Assembly (NCBI GenBank): GCA_949357655.1
Contig: CASHTG010000019.1
Location: 1,054,001-1,118,000 of the forward strand
Direction of reading: 5' to 3'
Source of the DNA: Parascedosporium putredinis
Taxonomy: Eukaryota; Ascomycota; Sordariomycetes; Microascales; Microascaceae
DNA length: 64,000 nucleotides
Positions 12,022-22,866 of this stretch are shown here, piece after piece; the first letter of the stretch is position 1, and each line of letters opens with the position of its first letter. The notes under the pieces are model-generated. The model saw only the letters and a list, made by a program, of their open reading frames with translations. It was not told the DNA's origin and did not search any database. The position numbers were made by a program, and so were the translations under genes.

Positions 12022-13184
12022 TTTTTTAGGGGGAGCACTTTGAACGCACGAGAAGGGGCTAGGGCTCGGTATTCAAGAGAGTTTTACTCCCTCTCTTTAT
12101 CATTCTTTTTCTGCTATGATTGATATGAGGAGCATATGAAGTGGCCCATGGAAGAGAGTGGTCGAGGGGTGAATGGTCTAACACAGGTCTGTGTGGGATG
12201 GGTGACCGTAGGGCCGGGACTGGATGTGGGGTTAATAGCATGTCAACGGGCCTGACTTTATGCTGGTCTAAGTCTTTTTCCCTGCCCCTTGATCAATCAA
12301 AGTAAAGATTCGCCCGACGTTTGCCGCTAAAACTAGCTAGTTTTGCGTTGAAAGTGTCACTTGTATCTCTGGGAGCCTTCTCCGTTGAGCTGCCAGGCAT
12401 CGCAGGATCAATCTATGACACCGTGCTCTTTGGGGGAGGACCGGGCTGCCCTCAGGCATACGGCGTGGGGGAGGGGCAACGACATGCACCACGCTGCACG
12501 TGCGATTTAGTCCGCGCGGGGGCATCAATCATTCCATCCAAGTTTATGTTTATAGTATCGTCCCAGGATTTCGCCTTTCGAAAGGGAGGAACCACTGCTG
12601 TGCAGCGGCTTATTGGATCGGAGGATGGCATACGATGCCGCTACTCGCGTGTGGGAGAAAGAGTGGCTCCTCTCTCGTTCAAGCAAAGGAAAGCCCTGAG
12701 AGGGTCGCTGCTAAGGGATCCATATCCTCATGTGGAAACGTATGTAGACATTGTGGCTCTTGGACTTTCAAAGGCCCAAGTTATCGCTCAACCTGGTATC
12801 TATTGTCTCCATTGTCTCCATCTTTCGATAGATTGCTCAACGACGCGAAGCAAGAAGCAGCCCGGTTCAATTCATGGTGGGGTGCATTTTCTCTTTGTCT
12901 CGACAAGAGGATCAACTGTATGCAAGTGGAAAGGATAAATGCAACTAACGGGGTTTCGTTTCGTTATCTTATCGATAAGCACAGGACATGGGAATTGGGG
13001 AAAAAATTCTGAGAAAAAGAAAGACCCGCCTTTTTTGTACATCAATTTTGCAACCCGCGGTGGAATCGTCTTTTCTAGGTGGCGCCCTTGTCTACTTTTT
13101 CAGGATTTTAAGGCCCTTTGCAACAAGGTCCATAGCCGAGAACCTTTGTTCCAACTACCTCACGCACCAAAAAGAAGTTAAGCA
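12022..13184. promoter_or_regulatory. Divergent upstream region, zeta-like / SAS10
   Basis: A shared upstream region for two divergent genes. Two overlapping frames of up to 205 codons run through 12321-13012, but they show no family resemblance and I read them as chance. No named promoter element was recognised. Confidence 0.45.
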
Positions 13185-15063
13185 ATGGGCAAGAAGAGAA
13201 AGTCTCGTGGGCCCCAGGAGCCCAAGGGTCCCCGGGGCGTCGACCCCGCCGATGCCCGCCTCGGCCCCGTCACGACCTACGCCGACATTGCGGATTCCGA
13301 AGACGAGTACTTTATGAAGCAGGACGAGATTCGCTTTGATGACGAGCCGAATTCCAAGAGGCAAAGAAAACTCGACGAGGAAGCCGCCTTCCTGTCGGAG
13401 TCTGAAGACGAAGTACTAGCGATCAACGACTCGGACGACTCGGATGCCGACCTTATAGCTGCCCAAAAGGCCTCGAAAAGCCAAAGAAGAAGTCAAGAAA
13501 CGGGCGGCGGAATCTGACGAGGAAGATGAGGCACGAGGCGCCGAAGAAGACGAGGAGGGGATTCCAATTGGTGGGGCTCGTCGCGAAAGGAGTACTACGA
13601 TGCCGACCAGATCGAAACCGAAGCCGACGCCCTTGAGGAGGAAGCCGAGGCGAAACGGCTGCAGCAAAAGAAGTTAGCCAAGATGACGGACGAGGACTTT
13701 TTCTTTGATCAGGACGAATGGCTACAGGAAGACGGCAAGGAGGATGGCCCCGAGGTCGTGACTGAGGTCCTTGCGGACATTGAAATCGCCGATGATATGA
13801 CTCCGGATGACCGATATTCACTGTTAAAAGCGAGATACCCCGAGTTCGAACCCCTTGTCGCCGAGTTCCAAGAGCTACACCCTCAATTACCCGTGCTGCA
13901 GCAAGAAGCCGAGGGACGGCCTAGCCGATCCCTGCCGGCAGTGAAGTACTGGATCTTGGGCTGTTACGTAGCGGCCTTGGCCAGCTATTTCGCCCTTCTT
14001 ACCTCTCCCGCAAGGGATGAGGCTGGCGTGCAAAAGACGATGAATCCCGCGGAGCTTCGCGATCACGATATAATGGAAACCCTGGTAGCGTGCAGGGAGC
14101 AATGGAATAGGGTCAAGAGCCTAAAGGCTTCACTACTAGACGTCGCCGCCGAAACGTCGGAAGCCGAGTCCGGAGCCGACGATGCGCGGGATGAGTCGAT
14201 GCTCGACGATGCTGCGCTGACGAAACCCAAGGCCCAGAAGAAGAAGAAGACGAAACCTACCAAGAAGGATCTCGAAGCCTCGCGGGCGGCCCAAAAGGTC
14301 GAAAAGTCGCTCGAGGACCTCTACAACCTCCCCTTGCGACCAAGAAGGCCAAAAGCCCAAGGCCGGCAAGGTTGCCGAGGCTGCCGCTGCCGCCGAGGAC
14401 GACTTCTCCGACTTTGGCGAAGAGGACTCGCTGGACGCCAAGGCGGCAGCGGAAAAGGCGCAGCGAAAGAAAAGTCTCCGCTTCTACACGTCGCAGATTG
14501 TGCAAAAGGCCAACAAGCGCGCTGGTGCGGGCCGCGATGCGGGCGGCGACATGGATATCCCGTACCGCGAGCGTCTCCGGGACCGCCAGGCGCGCCTCAA
14601 CGCCGAGGCGGAACGTCGCGGCAAGAAGGGCCTCAAGCCCGGCGAGGCGCTGGGCGGAGACGACAGCGACGGCGAGGGCGATGCCGGGGCCAAGGCCATG
14701 CGCGACAACGAGGACGAGTACTACGACATGGTGGCGGCAATCTCCAACAAGAAGAAGACGGAAAAGGCCGATCGCAAGGCCGCCCTCGCCGCCGCCAGCG
14801 CCACGGACCGAGTGGTCGAGGTGGAGGAGATTGGCGAGGATGGCAAGAGGAAGGTGACGTACGCGATCGAGAAGAACAAGGGCCTGACGCCCAGGAGAAA
14901 GAAGGAGAACAGGAACCCTCGCGTGAAGAAGAGGATGGCGTACGAAGCCAAGATGAAGAAGCTCAAGAGCATGAAGCCCACGTTCAAGCCGGAACCCAAG
15001 GGCGGCTACAGGGGTGTGGAGACCGGTATCAAGGCTGGCTTGATCAAGAGTACAAAGTTCTGA
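13185..15063 (+). CDS. SAS10: SSU processome subunit Sas10/Utp3
   Basis: Sas10/Utp3 is a U3 snoRNP-associated subunit of the small-subunit processome, needed for 18S rRNA maturation in the nucleolus. The N-terminus starts MGKKRKSRGPQ and is followed by an acidic region rich in D, E and S. The middle (about residues 190-330) is the Sas10/C1D-type helical domain. The C-terminal Sas10 domain is clear: SLRFYTSQIVQKANKR, DIPYRERLRDRQARLN, then a basic tail ending KGGYRGVETGIKAGLIKSTKF. Four frame breaks are inferred: A-run 13476-13479, G-run 13557-13560, and two within 14340-14362. Restoring five bases in total gives about 627 residues. No intron is visible. Sas10 is functionally paired with URB2 and RPA49 in this window. 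Confidence 0.92.
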
Positions 15064-15609
15064 TAGAGCATGGCATGCGGGGGCGGGTGCGAGGATGGAC
15101 AGGACAGGGCATGGGCGGACGTGGGGGACCAGTCTAAATCTACACACTGTATTATGCACCATTGCAATGGAGTTCAAAATGGAGAGATTTACGTCAAAAC
15201 TGACAAGTTCCTATTCTTTCTCTTTCGCCCACGAGTTTTCTGTAGCCCCATTCATTCTTCGCTCTTTTGGTTTTCTGAGCTCTGCTGTTCACTTTGACGC
15301 TGTTCCTGCCTCCCACTTCATCAAGTTATTATTCTCTAATTCTGGTGGTGGGAAGTTATGCTTGAGGACTTATGTAAGCCCCTTTTCCGAGCGAGACACG
15401 ACGCCGTAATTCAAGCTCCAGTGTTCCCACTTGACGACACATCAATTCTGGCAGGCGTGGGCTGTTCCTGAAATGCGCATAGTGGGCGCGGTTTCCATCT
15501 TCCAAGCCTGCCGATTCGGGACAAGTATTTAATAGCGCCGGCCCAAAAATACACCACAAGGCCCCTTCTCCATCATACCCCTCTCGTTCGTCCCACCAAC
15601 CCTAGAAAA
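15064..15609. promoter_or_regulatory. SAS10 3' end and COG1 upstream region
   Basis: This 546-nt stretch holds the SAS10 3' end and the COG1 promoter. A pyrimidine-rich segment lies just before the COG1 ATG. No other feature was recognised. Confidence 0.4.
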
Positions 15610-18190
15610 ATGGCGGCGCCGGATATATCAACCTTCACCTCCGCGGACGAGGTCTTTGCGCCCAACCACACCCTTCCCCAGATCCGCGCCATCCATAAAA
15701 CCATCCATGAGCAGCTCGAGGAGAAAGCCAGCCGCCTGCGGAGCCAGGTGGGCGGCTCCTACCGGGAGCTCCTGGGCACCGCCGACACGATTGTGGCCAT
15801 GAAGGGCGACAACGACGCCGTCCGGACCGTGCTCGAGGCGATCGGGGCCCGGTGCGGGCGGGGGTCGTACGGGAAAAGATTGCCGGCATGGCGGGGTTTT
15901 CGGCGTTTCTCGAGGAGGAGAGCAAAGTGCCCGGCTCGAGGCTGGCGCCGAGGGAGGCTGGGCGCCTAAAGCTCATCGAGGCCTGCATCCTCACCGTGGC
16001 GCGGGCTTTGCGAGGCGGCGGCGTTGGCGTTGTCGCTGCTGCGCCTTCGCCTCTTGCTCCTTTTTCTGCGGGTGCCGCCGGGGCAGATGCGGCCTCGCAA
16101 CCTAGCAACGGGGACCGACTCTTGCTGGCGGCCAAGGCCTCGGTGCTCGGCCGTCTGCTCGTCAAGACGTTTGGCCAAGGCGTCGCGGACGAGCGGGCCA
16201 AGGCATCGGTGGAGGCGGCGATCAAGAGCCTCGATTCCCTGCGCCAGAAGCTCGTGGGACGGGTGAACCGCCTGCTTCGGCACTGCGGGACGGACCAGGA
16301 GCAGGACGACCTTGCGAAAGCCTTGGCGGCCTACGGCCTGGTCACGAACTCGGGCGCGCGCGACGTCCTCTCCCACTTCCTCCGGGTGAGGGGCAAGGCC
16401 CTGGCCACGGCCTTTGAGGTGGAGGAGAGCGAGCGCGAGCGGAGCGCGAGGGACGTGTCGGCGGCGCTGGGGCTCTATATTCGGACCCTCATCGACGTGC
16501 AGGCCCTCGCGCCCTACAAGATCTCCGAGGTCCTGCTGGCGCTCAAGAGATATCCGCTTGTGGAAGACGTGAGCCTGCGGAAGATGGAAATTCTGAGGCT
16601 TGACATTTATCAGAGGTGGTGTAGTGACGAGGTGCAGACGTTTACTCCTTTTATCCAGCACGGCGATCTCGACGTGAAGCAGGCCAAGGAGATGCTGGGC
16701 AGCTGGGCCAAGAAGGCGTCGGACGTTCTCATCAAGGGCCTCGTAAAGACCCTCGATACTATGTCGGAGTTTAAGAGCATAGTCGAGCTGAGGACTAGCG
16801 TCGTTCAGTTATGGGTTCGCGATGGTCCTCGCGCGAGGGGTTTGATCCAAAGGAAATGCTCGATAGGCTGCGCGAGGCCATCAACGGTCGTCTTTTGGCT
16901 TTGCTGGAGACCAAGGTTGGGAAGCTAAACCTTGTCGGCTCCGAGGTGGCTGCGACGCTGGAACACTGGCGCGAGGGTGTCACGGATAACACGCAGGCAA
17001 AGCTCTGGGACGTATCAACGTACGACATGGAAATGACCAATGGCGTGGCCGCTTTCATTCAAGAGGTCGTGTCACGCCTCCACGGAAGCAACGACGCCGT
17101 ATCCAAGGCAGTCAACTCATACAACTCATGGAGGCACGTCATCGAGGATGTGGACGACGTCGTGGAACACCTTCGCAAGCAGCGCTGGGATACCGATATT
17201 GATGATCTCGAGGATGACGACGTCATCGAGCTCAGGCAAGAGGCGCTGGCCAAGACTGACCCCGGCGCGCTCAAGGCAAAGCTCGATGCTTGCCTCCAAA
17301 AGTCGTTCAAGACTTTGGAGGAGAGGTTGGCTGCGCTTTGGCATGAGAGGGAAGACAGCCCCAATAGCGGCCGCATCGCAATGTTCTTCATCCGTGTATT
17401 GCGCGACATCCGACGAGGGCTGCCGCCGATGGAGAGCATACGCGGGTTCGGCCTCGGAATTGTACCCTCTTTGCATCAGAAGGCTGCCCACGAGGTCTCC
17501 ATCTCAGCGATTGACGAGTTTGCTTCACGGGTTATTACACGACTTACCGTCCCCAGCCGGCCTCTGTGGGAGGGAAGCCCGGAGCTACCGACGCAGTGCT
17601 CGCCGGCAATGTCTTTGTTTCTCAAGGAACTTCTCGAGTCCATGTCGGATGCCGGGATCGACTTGTGGAGCCCGACCGCCGTCAATGTACTCAAAGGTAT
17701 CGTGTCGGCGCAGGTTTCTGAACTGTGGACAGAAGCGCTGGGAAAGCTACCGCAAGGCGTAAAGGCTGGTAAATCGGGGAGTGAGGCAACCCCCGACAGT
17801 GCTGATCAAGGCGATGCCAAGCAGGAAGAGAAGGAGGAGGAAGCTATAGCTGAAGCTGATACAGAAGCGGAGGAGAACGAGAAGGAGGCAGAGAACGAGC
17901 AGGAAATGGAAAAGGAAGAAGTTGATGAAAAGACGGTCGAGGTAGACGATGCGAAAGAGGCTTCCCTTTCCGAAGAGGGGCGCAAGGAACTCCTCACGCA
18001 GTGGTTCTTCGACGTGACGTACTTGGCTCGATTCTTCGAGACGGTAGAGACGTCCAAGGAGGAGTTTGAAAAGTTGGCTAAGAAGATTTACGAACAGTCG
18101 GGGCTCGACGATGATGGTCTGAAGCAGCGGATCATTAAATCGACGGAAGAGTATTGGAGACGTACGAACTTGATGTTTGGACTGCTCTAG
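15610..18190 (+). CDS. COG1: Conserved oligomeric Golgi complex subunit 1
   Basis: Cog1 belongs to lobe A of the COG tethering complex, which captures retrograde vesicles at the Golgi. The N-terminus (about residues 10-85) is a Vps51/COG1-type helical region: FTSADEVFAPNHTLPQIRAI, then LGTADTIVAMK. A long helical body follows, with an acidic insert near 17820-17970 (repeated E/A/K runs) before the C-terminal helical segment ending RRTNLMFGLL. Two homopolymer deletions break the frame, at 15860-15864 (G) and about 16827-16828 (C). With both restored the protein is 860 residues, near the usual fungal length. No intron is visible. The gene is convergent with the enoyl-CoA isomerase. Confidence 0.9.
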
Positions 18191-18498
18191 GGCTTTGCAT
18201 GACATTACGATTTGATCTTTAGAAAAAGAATCTTGCACAATCACATAAAGCGTTTATATATTTCACGTCATGGCCACTCTTGCATTCTCCTTCCTCTCCG
18301 CGCATGATGCCAGATCACCGGTCTTTTTGTGCTTTTCTTTTCATGAGCGTTTCATCATTGATCTCAAGATCGTGCGTTGCCGACCATCTTGGGCGTATAT
18401 ATATATATAAATCATGCCACCTCACGCGAGTGTTTCCGACGAAGCGAAGGTCTCTTTAAACATGAATGGAAGTAAAATTTTGTACATGGTCTAAAAGC
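18191..18498. other. Convergent 3' region, COG1 / isomerase
   Basis: Short AT-rich convergent 3' region. It contains a (TA)n run at about 18396-18409. Nothing else was recognised. Confidence 0.5.
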
Positions 18499-19432
18499 TT
18501 ACAGCTTGTGCCTCTTCTCGCCGCGGGCAATCTTCCTAAACTCCTCCTGGGGATTCCCTTCATCAGCCTGTCGACACCGGCAAAGACCTCCTCGACGTTG
18601 TGGAGGTCAAACTCCTTGATCTCGGGCCCGCGCAGCACTTCTTGATGCCGATGAGACTGTCGCCAACCAGGTGCTCGCCGAGGCGGTCGTCGACCTCCTT
18701 GAGGACCCTCTCCTTGAACCGGACATCGGCGCCGGAGCCGGAGCCGACGTCGAAGATCTCGTTGAGGTAGCCGCACTGCAGGAGGGCGTTGGCGGGGATC
18801 TTTTTGCTCATGAGAAGAGCCTCGTTGGCCTTGGCGGGGCCGAGACGCTTGGTGAGGGCGCGGGAGGCGGCGCCCTCGGCAACGAGTCCGAGAGAGGCGA
18901 AGGGGGTGAGGAGGAAGGTGTCGGGGTGCCGTAGATGAAGTCGGCGATGGAGACGATGGCGGCGGAGAGGCCGATGGCGGGGCCGTTGAGGGCGGCGACG
19001 AGGACCTTGGGGTGGCTGTAGAAGGCGCGGGTGAGGTTGAGGTTGTTGACGAGGAAGGTGTTGAGGAGGTGACGGTGCTGGGGGCGGTGGAGGCGGGATC
19101 CGGGCCGGCGAGGGCGGTGGTGACGTCGGCGCCGCTGTTTGTCGCAGTCCGGGGACTTTTTGTTAGCGATTCCGGGGGTGATTTATACAATGATGCGCGC
19201 GGGGAAAAGAGAAGCATGGGGGAGGGGGAGGGGTGAGCGCGTACGCGGAAAAGAAGCGGCCCTTGCCAATGAGGACGGTAATGTAGACCTCGTCGTGAGT
19301 GGCGACCTCGTTCATCTTGGTGGCGAGCTCGTAGTACTGGTCCTGGTTGAGGGCGCCGAGCTTCTTGCCATTGTCAATGGTGATGACGGCGACGCGACCC
19401 TTGTACTCGACGCTGATGACGGAGGACGACAT
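18499..19432 (-). CDS. ECI1: Peroxisomal delta3,delta2-enoyl-CoA isomerase
   Basis: This crotonase-family enzyme shifts cis-3 or trans-3 double bonds to trans-2 so that unsaturated fatty acids can enter beta-oxidation. Crotonase hallmarks are VAVITIDN near the start, the first oxyanion-hole block GKGRFFSA joined across the intron to GAD, and VLVAALNGPAIGLSAAIVSIADF. Start ATG is at 19432. The intron is 19135-19244 (GTACGC donor, CTAAC branch, ACAG acceptor). Four single-base deletions are inferred at about 19080-19084, 18923-18926, 18643 and 18549-18552. The corrected product is 275 residues and ends GEKRHKL, so the last three residues HKL form a variant peroxisomal targeting signal 1, like the HRL of yeast Eci1. 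A plain enoyl-CoA hydratase is the alternative. Confidence 0.88.
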
Positions 19433-20641
19433 GGTGGGCACGGTATGTGTGGTATTACTTGTAGAGAGAGTGGGTTTCTTGACGAGAGGGCTGGCAGGTT
19501 TGCCGGGTTACTGAGAGTCAAGGTGAGGCCGGGGATGAGCTCGGGTGGGAGGGAGATGAGAGCCGGGATGGCGCGAAACAGGCAAGCTATACGAAGAGAG
19601 CAGACCGCGAGAAAAGGAAAAAAAGAGCGGGGGGCAGTTTCGAGAGATTTGACAGCACGAGGGAACAGGCAAGAGGCCTTTTAAGGAATAATGAAATCCT
19701 AGAAAAAGAAAAAAAGGCAAGAGGGGAGAAGGGAGGGGAGGGGGAGGGATGGGATGTTGAGGAGCAAAAAAGCTGGGGTAAAAATCCTGGGGCAGGTAGC
19801 AATGTTAGTTGAATTGGGGGACCTGGATCTCGGTATCGGTATTGTTGCCCGGAGCTAAGACGTCAGTTGAGCTTGAGTCGAGGCAAGAGCAAGCAAAAAA
19901 AAAAAGGAAGAAAAGGAATCGGCGTGGCCTGGCGCTTGGTTCCCTCGCTGCGGGCTGGTTCGAGACCCCACACGCTGCTTAAAGTCCGAGACGTGGGAAC
20001 GGGCGAAGATGCCTCGGCTTCCAGATCCTTTCTCCGCCGCCCGGGATTCGGTCGGTGGAGGCATCGACGGATTTGGATTGGCGTCGTTTTCTCGCGCCTG
20101 TTCGAGAAAGGAATAACCGCAACTCGGTTTCTACTGCGAGATGCTTTTCTTTTGTACGTCTGTTCGTTTTATTTTCACGCACGAATATAGATAATCAATT
20201 TATAGACTAGTGGCCACTGATGCTTTCATAGATCTACTGTCATAGATGAGCACTGACTGCATCTGGTCTCTCTAGTGGATGCTTGTGTTCCATTGAAATA
20301 TTTAAAACTCTTCCGTCACCCACCTCGCCAGCAATTCGCTAGTGGCAGGCTTGAACAAGAGTTGCACCACCTACACCAATGCTTTTGCTTTTCTATGGCA
20401 ACAAGAGACGCCTGGTGTAACGAACGAATGTTCTAGCCGCTCGTTCCCCCTTCAAAAGTGAAACCCCCAGGTACAGAGTGTGGACTAGGCTGAAGACCAA
20501 GACAAACTTCCCTTTTCCTCTAAGAATGATTGTATCCCGCCAGTTCTCCAGATGCCTCCCCTTCTCCCTGTTCCTATCCCACCTCCCCCACCCCCACCTT
20601 CAAATCTGCCTGCGGCCCCAGGAGCTTCCAGGCCGGTTTTT
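19433..20641. promoter_or_regulatory. ECI1 upstream and RPA49 3' region
   Basis: A 1.2-kb stretch containing the ECI1 promoter (purine-rich on the + strand) and the RPA49 3' end. No gene was recognised on either strand. Confidence 0.45.
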
Positions 20642-22121
20642 CTAGTTACGGCGCTGGCGGATCCTGCGCTGGCGTGGGAACTGGAGCGGAAGCGCCAACG
20701 TCGCCACGTGCTTCACCCTACCCGTAGACTTCTCCTTCAGCTCCTTGACTCGTCCGCCAATCTCCTTGAAGTGAGTCGAGAACTTCTCCATGTCGATCTT
20801 GAGGTCTTCTCGGAGAAACTGCACGTCAAATGTGAAGCCATCCAGAACGCTAGCGAGTGCGAGCGCGTGAGTAAGCATAAGCGAGTCGTAGTAGCTGTTA
20901 ATCTCCCCTCGTCCGTTGGTGAATGTGCGCAGGAAATGATCCGAAATCGTGTCCGACGCCCCGGTGATGGATTTGAAGTCCTTTTTGAGCATCGCCGTGC
21001 GCCCCGCTCGTTTCCTTGTCGCGTTGGTGTAGTACACAATGAGGTAATAGATATATCGCAACAACCGTAACCGAGATGCACTGTTGGGTCCTCGGGCCAC
21101 GTTGTTGAGTCGACTCGCCACAAATTTGGACATGAGCTGCACTCCCTCGCCCTTGTCGCACGCTTCTTGCCAATCCTTGATGCGGATGCCATTGAGTATT
21201 TCGGCCCCGATGATTTCCTCCGGCTTGTACACGTCCTGGATCTCCGTCGCCTCCAGGTTCGCATGCGGAATCGGTTTCGTCGAGTCGATCGAGGCTTGTA
21301 GTTCGTCGCGCGTGGCCATGCCAGCCGAGGCGCTCTTGATCGCATCTAGCGTCGCGCTCTCGGCTTCGCCAAGCACCATTGGCGTACCGTCCTCATTCAT
21401 CGTGGGAGTGCAATCTCGTTTCTCGCCTTCTCCTCGATCGCCTTCTTCGCTCGCTTCGATCCGAAGAGACGGCCGAGGTCGTTCATAAGGTCACTATGCT
21501 TCATCTGTGAAAGAAAAGACGGGGAAAAAAAGAGGCGTCGAGTTAGTTACTTGCATAGAGCGGAGGTGGGGTGGCCCGGCGGGGGGCACGAACATCTTGG
21601 CCGGAACGGCCCGCCGTGGACGGGTCGGGAGGCATTTGCCCCCTCGCTATCGCTCTTACGATGAGCTTCCTCGTCTGGACCACATCCTTCTTCCCAGTCT
21701 TGGGATCCTCGTAGCCGACGTATAGCCTTGTCCACCTCGTCGCTGGATCTTCTCTGGCTGTGAACTCGTACACCGGGTGGTCGTTGGAGAAGAGCAGATA
21801 CTCTCGCCGCTCCAGCTGCGTCGCATCCTTCGCTACCTCGTCCGGTTTGCGCTGTCTTGAGTACACCTTGAACTTTACGTTGTCTGGTAATTTGCAGCCC
21901 GCGGGCTCAACTATGCAAAGGCACCCTGTGTTAGGCCTGGAGCGCTTCTCATATACCTGTTTGCGTTTGTAGACCTAGACACTCACGGATGAAGGGCGGG
22001 TTCGCCGTCTCTTGCACATCGGCCTCGATCCACGCAAAAGGGTTATCTGCGGCCTGCTTCTTGGACTTTGAAGGTTCGGTGGTAGCAAAAGACGCCCTCT
22101 TCCTCTTTTTTGGTCTGCCAT
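20642..22121 (-). CDS. RPA49: RNA polymerase I subunit A49
   Basis: A49 is the Pol I-specific subunit that pairs with A34.5 and acts like TFIIE/TFIIF in rRNA transcription. The N-terminus has a basic patch, then the A49/A34.5 dimerisation-type beta region (KLPDNVKFKVYSRQR, REYLLFSNDHPVYEFTAREDP). The linker contains DLMNDLGRLFGSKRAKKAIE. The C-terminal tandem winged-helix region spans LRYIYYLIVYYTNATRKR to the end. Start ATG is at 22121. Intron 1 is 21911-21986 (GTGAGT). Intron 2 is 21505-21593 with a GTTCGT donor, which keeps the frame; a nearer GTAACT donor would not. Deletions are inferred at 22106-22111 (A) and 21404-21406 (C). The corrected length is 438 residues. The gene is divergent from PRP8. 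Confidence 0.92.
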
Positions 22122-22866
22122 CGTAGGAGGGAGTTTATTGAAAGGCCGTTTAACTGCTGCAAACGGTCCTCGCTGTGTGGGTTCGGAGGGGAACCGGGAG
22201 AGTTTAGGTAGCCTTCTGATCAGAGAGAAGGTCAATTGGTAGGCGAGACCCTAGATAATCGTCGTATTAATGGTGCTAGGGAATAATTTTTGGGCGACCA
22301 AGGTTGGTCGCAGGAAATGGGCTTGATCTTTCAAACGAACGTTTGGTCAGTCTTACAGTCCAGTATCAAAATCTCAATCTTCAAGTCGCTCCAAAAAAAA
22401 AAATAGCAGCGGCTTGTCCATCGAAGGGTGGGATGCCCCACCTCGAAAAGAGCTCCAATTCCTGACTAAGCCAAAGAAAGCCATTGTGACTAAGCATATC
22501 TGGAGCACGTTGTGTGGGCATGGTACGTACCGCTGTAGGCAGGGGAGCAACCAAGCAAAAGACCTAAGCAGGCAAAAAATCCATTGGAGAGACGTGACGG
22601 ACCTGCATCACGAAAACCCATCTCATCAACCGAGCGTCCCACCTATCGTCGCGGCATCAACATCGCGACAATTCGCGGAATCCATCGTCAGCACAACACT
22701 CTTAGTGTCGCGCGACATCTCTTCATTCAGCCACTGGCGTAGAGGATACTGTTTTCCCGTAGCCCCCGTGCTGGCGCGGCCCTTTGCGACTGGCTAGGTC
22801 GCGCGTCCTCCATCGCCGGCCCACCCTCGCCGGTGCCGCTGTTCTATCATATAATCACCCATAATC
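22122..22866. promoter_or_regulatory. Divergent promoter region, RPA49 / PRP8
   Basis: A shared 745-nt upstream region for two essential RNA-metabolism genes. CACC and CATCGC motifs cluster near the PRP8 side. No TATA box or additional gene was recognised. Confidence 0.45.

Noticed and set aside
12321..13012. Overlapping plus-strand open frames of up to 205 codons
   Set aside because: Sequence is not family-like, two overlapping frames are equally open, and the position is the divergent promoter of SAS10.
13185..15063. SAS10 and other broken genes as pseudogenes
   Set aside because: The same kind of homopolymer loss hits essential genes throughout, and lengths become divisible by three after repair.
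21505..21550. 46-nt version of RPA49 intron 2 with donor GTAACT
   Set aside because: It breaks the frame, and its only CTAAC branch site overlaps the donor. The GTTCGT donor at 21593 keeps the frame.
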